From the NCBI RefSeq assembly GCF_003050835.1, contig NZ_QAOJ01000006.1, positions 62,001-126,000 of the forward strand: a stretch of DNA of 64,000 bases. Reading direction: 5' to 3'. The position numbers and the translations under genes were made by a program. Below, piece after piece: positions 61,111 to 64,000 of the stretch. The stretch's first letter is position 1, and each line of letters opens with the position of its first letter. This stretch comes from Pseudomonas sp. GV071 (GTDB lineage Bacteria; Pseudomonadota; Gammaproteobacteria; Pseudomonadales; Pseudomonadaceae). A model generated the notes under the pieces. It worked only from the letters and a program-made list of their open reading frames with translations. It searched no databases and was not told where the DNA came from.

Positions 61111-61134
61111 AAGGGCGGGAATAGACCCGCCCTT
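61111..61134 (-). terminator. Terminator downstream of ppsA
   Basis: AAGGGCGGG pairs with CCCGCCCTT around AATAGA, followed on the minus strand by T residues. Confidence 0.8.
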
Positions 61135-61188
61135 CTTATAGGTGGTTAACGCAACGCCGGCATTCTAACCGCCGGCGCTGCTTCTGGC

Positions 61189-63561
<2,373 letters not shown>

Positions 63562-63754
63562 GGTGATCTCTCCACTAACGGTGTTGGACTAGCTCAGACC
63601 CTATTTACTCTCACCCGTTGCGGCACAAAGTGCAGCGCGGTGTGACGGTGGCCTGGCCCTGGAAAATAAGTAACAATGCCAACCGGCATGGCTTCGATCA
63701 AAAGGGGGCCTATCATAGCCAAGAATCATCCCTAGCTTAAGGCCCTCGGTGCAA
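63562..63754. other. Intergenic region between ppsA and ppsR
   Basis: The divergent intergenic segment (193 nt) is presumed to hold both promoters. I found no clear palindromic operator. Confidence 0.4.
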
Positions 63755-64000
63755 ATGAAACGAACCGCTTTCTTCATCTCCGACGGCACCGGCATCACGG
63801 CCGAAACGCTTGGCCAAAGCCTGCTGGCGCAGTTCGAGAACATCACTTTTCACAAGCTCACGCGCCCCTACATCGACACCGTGGAAAAAGCGCGGGCGAT
63901 GGTACAGCAAATCAACAATGCGGCCGAGAAAGACGGCGTTCGCCCGATCATCTTCGACACCATCGTCAACCAGGACATCCGCGACATCCTGGCCAAGTCC
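63755..64000 (+). CDS. ppsR: PEP synthase regulatory protein PpsR (partial, cut by window end)
   Basis: The first 82 codons of a DUF299-type kinase/pyrophosphorylase that phosphorylates and dephosphorylates PEP synthase. [20 protein letters not shown] is the conserved start. The gene continues past position 64000 and is divergent from ppsA, its target. Confidence 0.95.
   Translation, partial: MKRTAFFISDGTGITAETLGQSLLAQFENITFHKLTRPYIDTVEKARAMVQQINNAAEKDGVRPIIFDTIVNQDIRDILAKS

Overview
The window is Pseudomonas chromosome (P. fluorescens-like, GC-rich) carrying most of a lambda-type siphophage prophage, about positions 1-45,400. To its right lies conserved core genome, about 45,400-64,000. The organism is inferred from two gene orders typical of Pseudomonas: thrS-infC-rpmI-rplT-pheS-pheT-ihfA-merR-tRNA-Pro, and cmaX-crfX-cmpX-sigX-oprF next to rraA, an esterase-like gene, ppsA and ppsR.

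Prophage layout. Positions 1-3,200 hold a periplasmic repeat protein, a umuDC-like error-prone polymerase operon and an SRAP-domain gene; umuDC and the SRAP gene flank one LexA box. From about 25,400 down to 3,200 (minus strand) runs the late operon: holin, an unassigned protein, terminase small and large subunits, a gpW-like protein, portal, a ClpP protease/capsid fusion, a DUF2190 protein, neck and tail-completion proteins, tail tube, a Zn-ribbon membrane protein, tail chaperones with a clear -1 frameshift site, tape measure, tail tip and fibre proteins, and finally endolysin and Rz/Rz1. The lysis genes are therefore split between the two ends of the operon.

From 29,880 down to 25,600 (minus) is the early right operon: Cro, an unassigned protein, a lambda O/P-like replication pair with an iteron origin inside the O-like gene, a Ref-like nuclease, a DUF1064 protein and a Q-like antiterminator. 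Cro and CI diverge from a three-operator region with exact 24-bp spacing. Matching operators at 32,816-32,855 form an OL-like site driving the early left operon. That operon (33,200-44,800, plus) holds many small proteins, two CsrA homologues, an HNH protein, nucleotide-metabolism-like proteins, an excisionase and an integrase. It is interrupted by three minus-strand insertions: a DUF4160-like gene and its neighbour, a low-GC nucleoside-deoxyribosyltransferase/TIR-like gene, and two tiny genes. Downstream of CI, where lambda carries rexAB, is a coupled two-gene cassette of a nucleotidyltransferase-like protein and a 319-residue protein I do not recognise. A HEPN-like gene lies between the integrase and tRNA-Pro(GGG).

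Core genome. tRNA-Pro, a MerR regulator, ihfA, pheTS, rplT, rpmI, infC (ATT start), thrS, tRNA-Val(GAC), a PuuB-type oxidase, a C39-like lipoprotein, oprF, sigX, cmpX, crfX, cmaX, rraA, an alpha/beta hydrolase, ppsA and the start of divergent ppsR.

The strongest leads are the cassette at the rexAB position, the OR/OL operator system, the frameshifted tail chaperone, the paired CsrA homologues with a structured RNA between them, the iteron origin, and the accessory genes resembling defence families.
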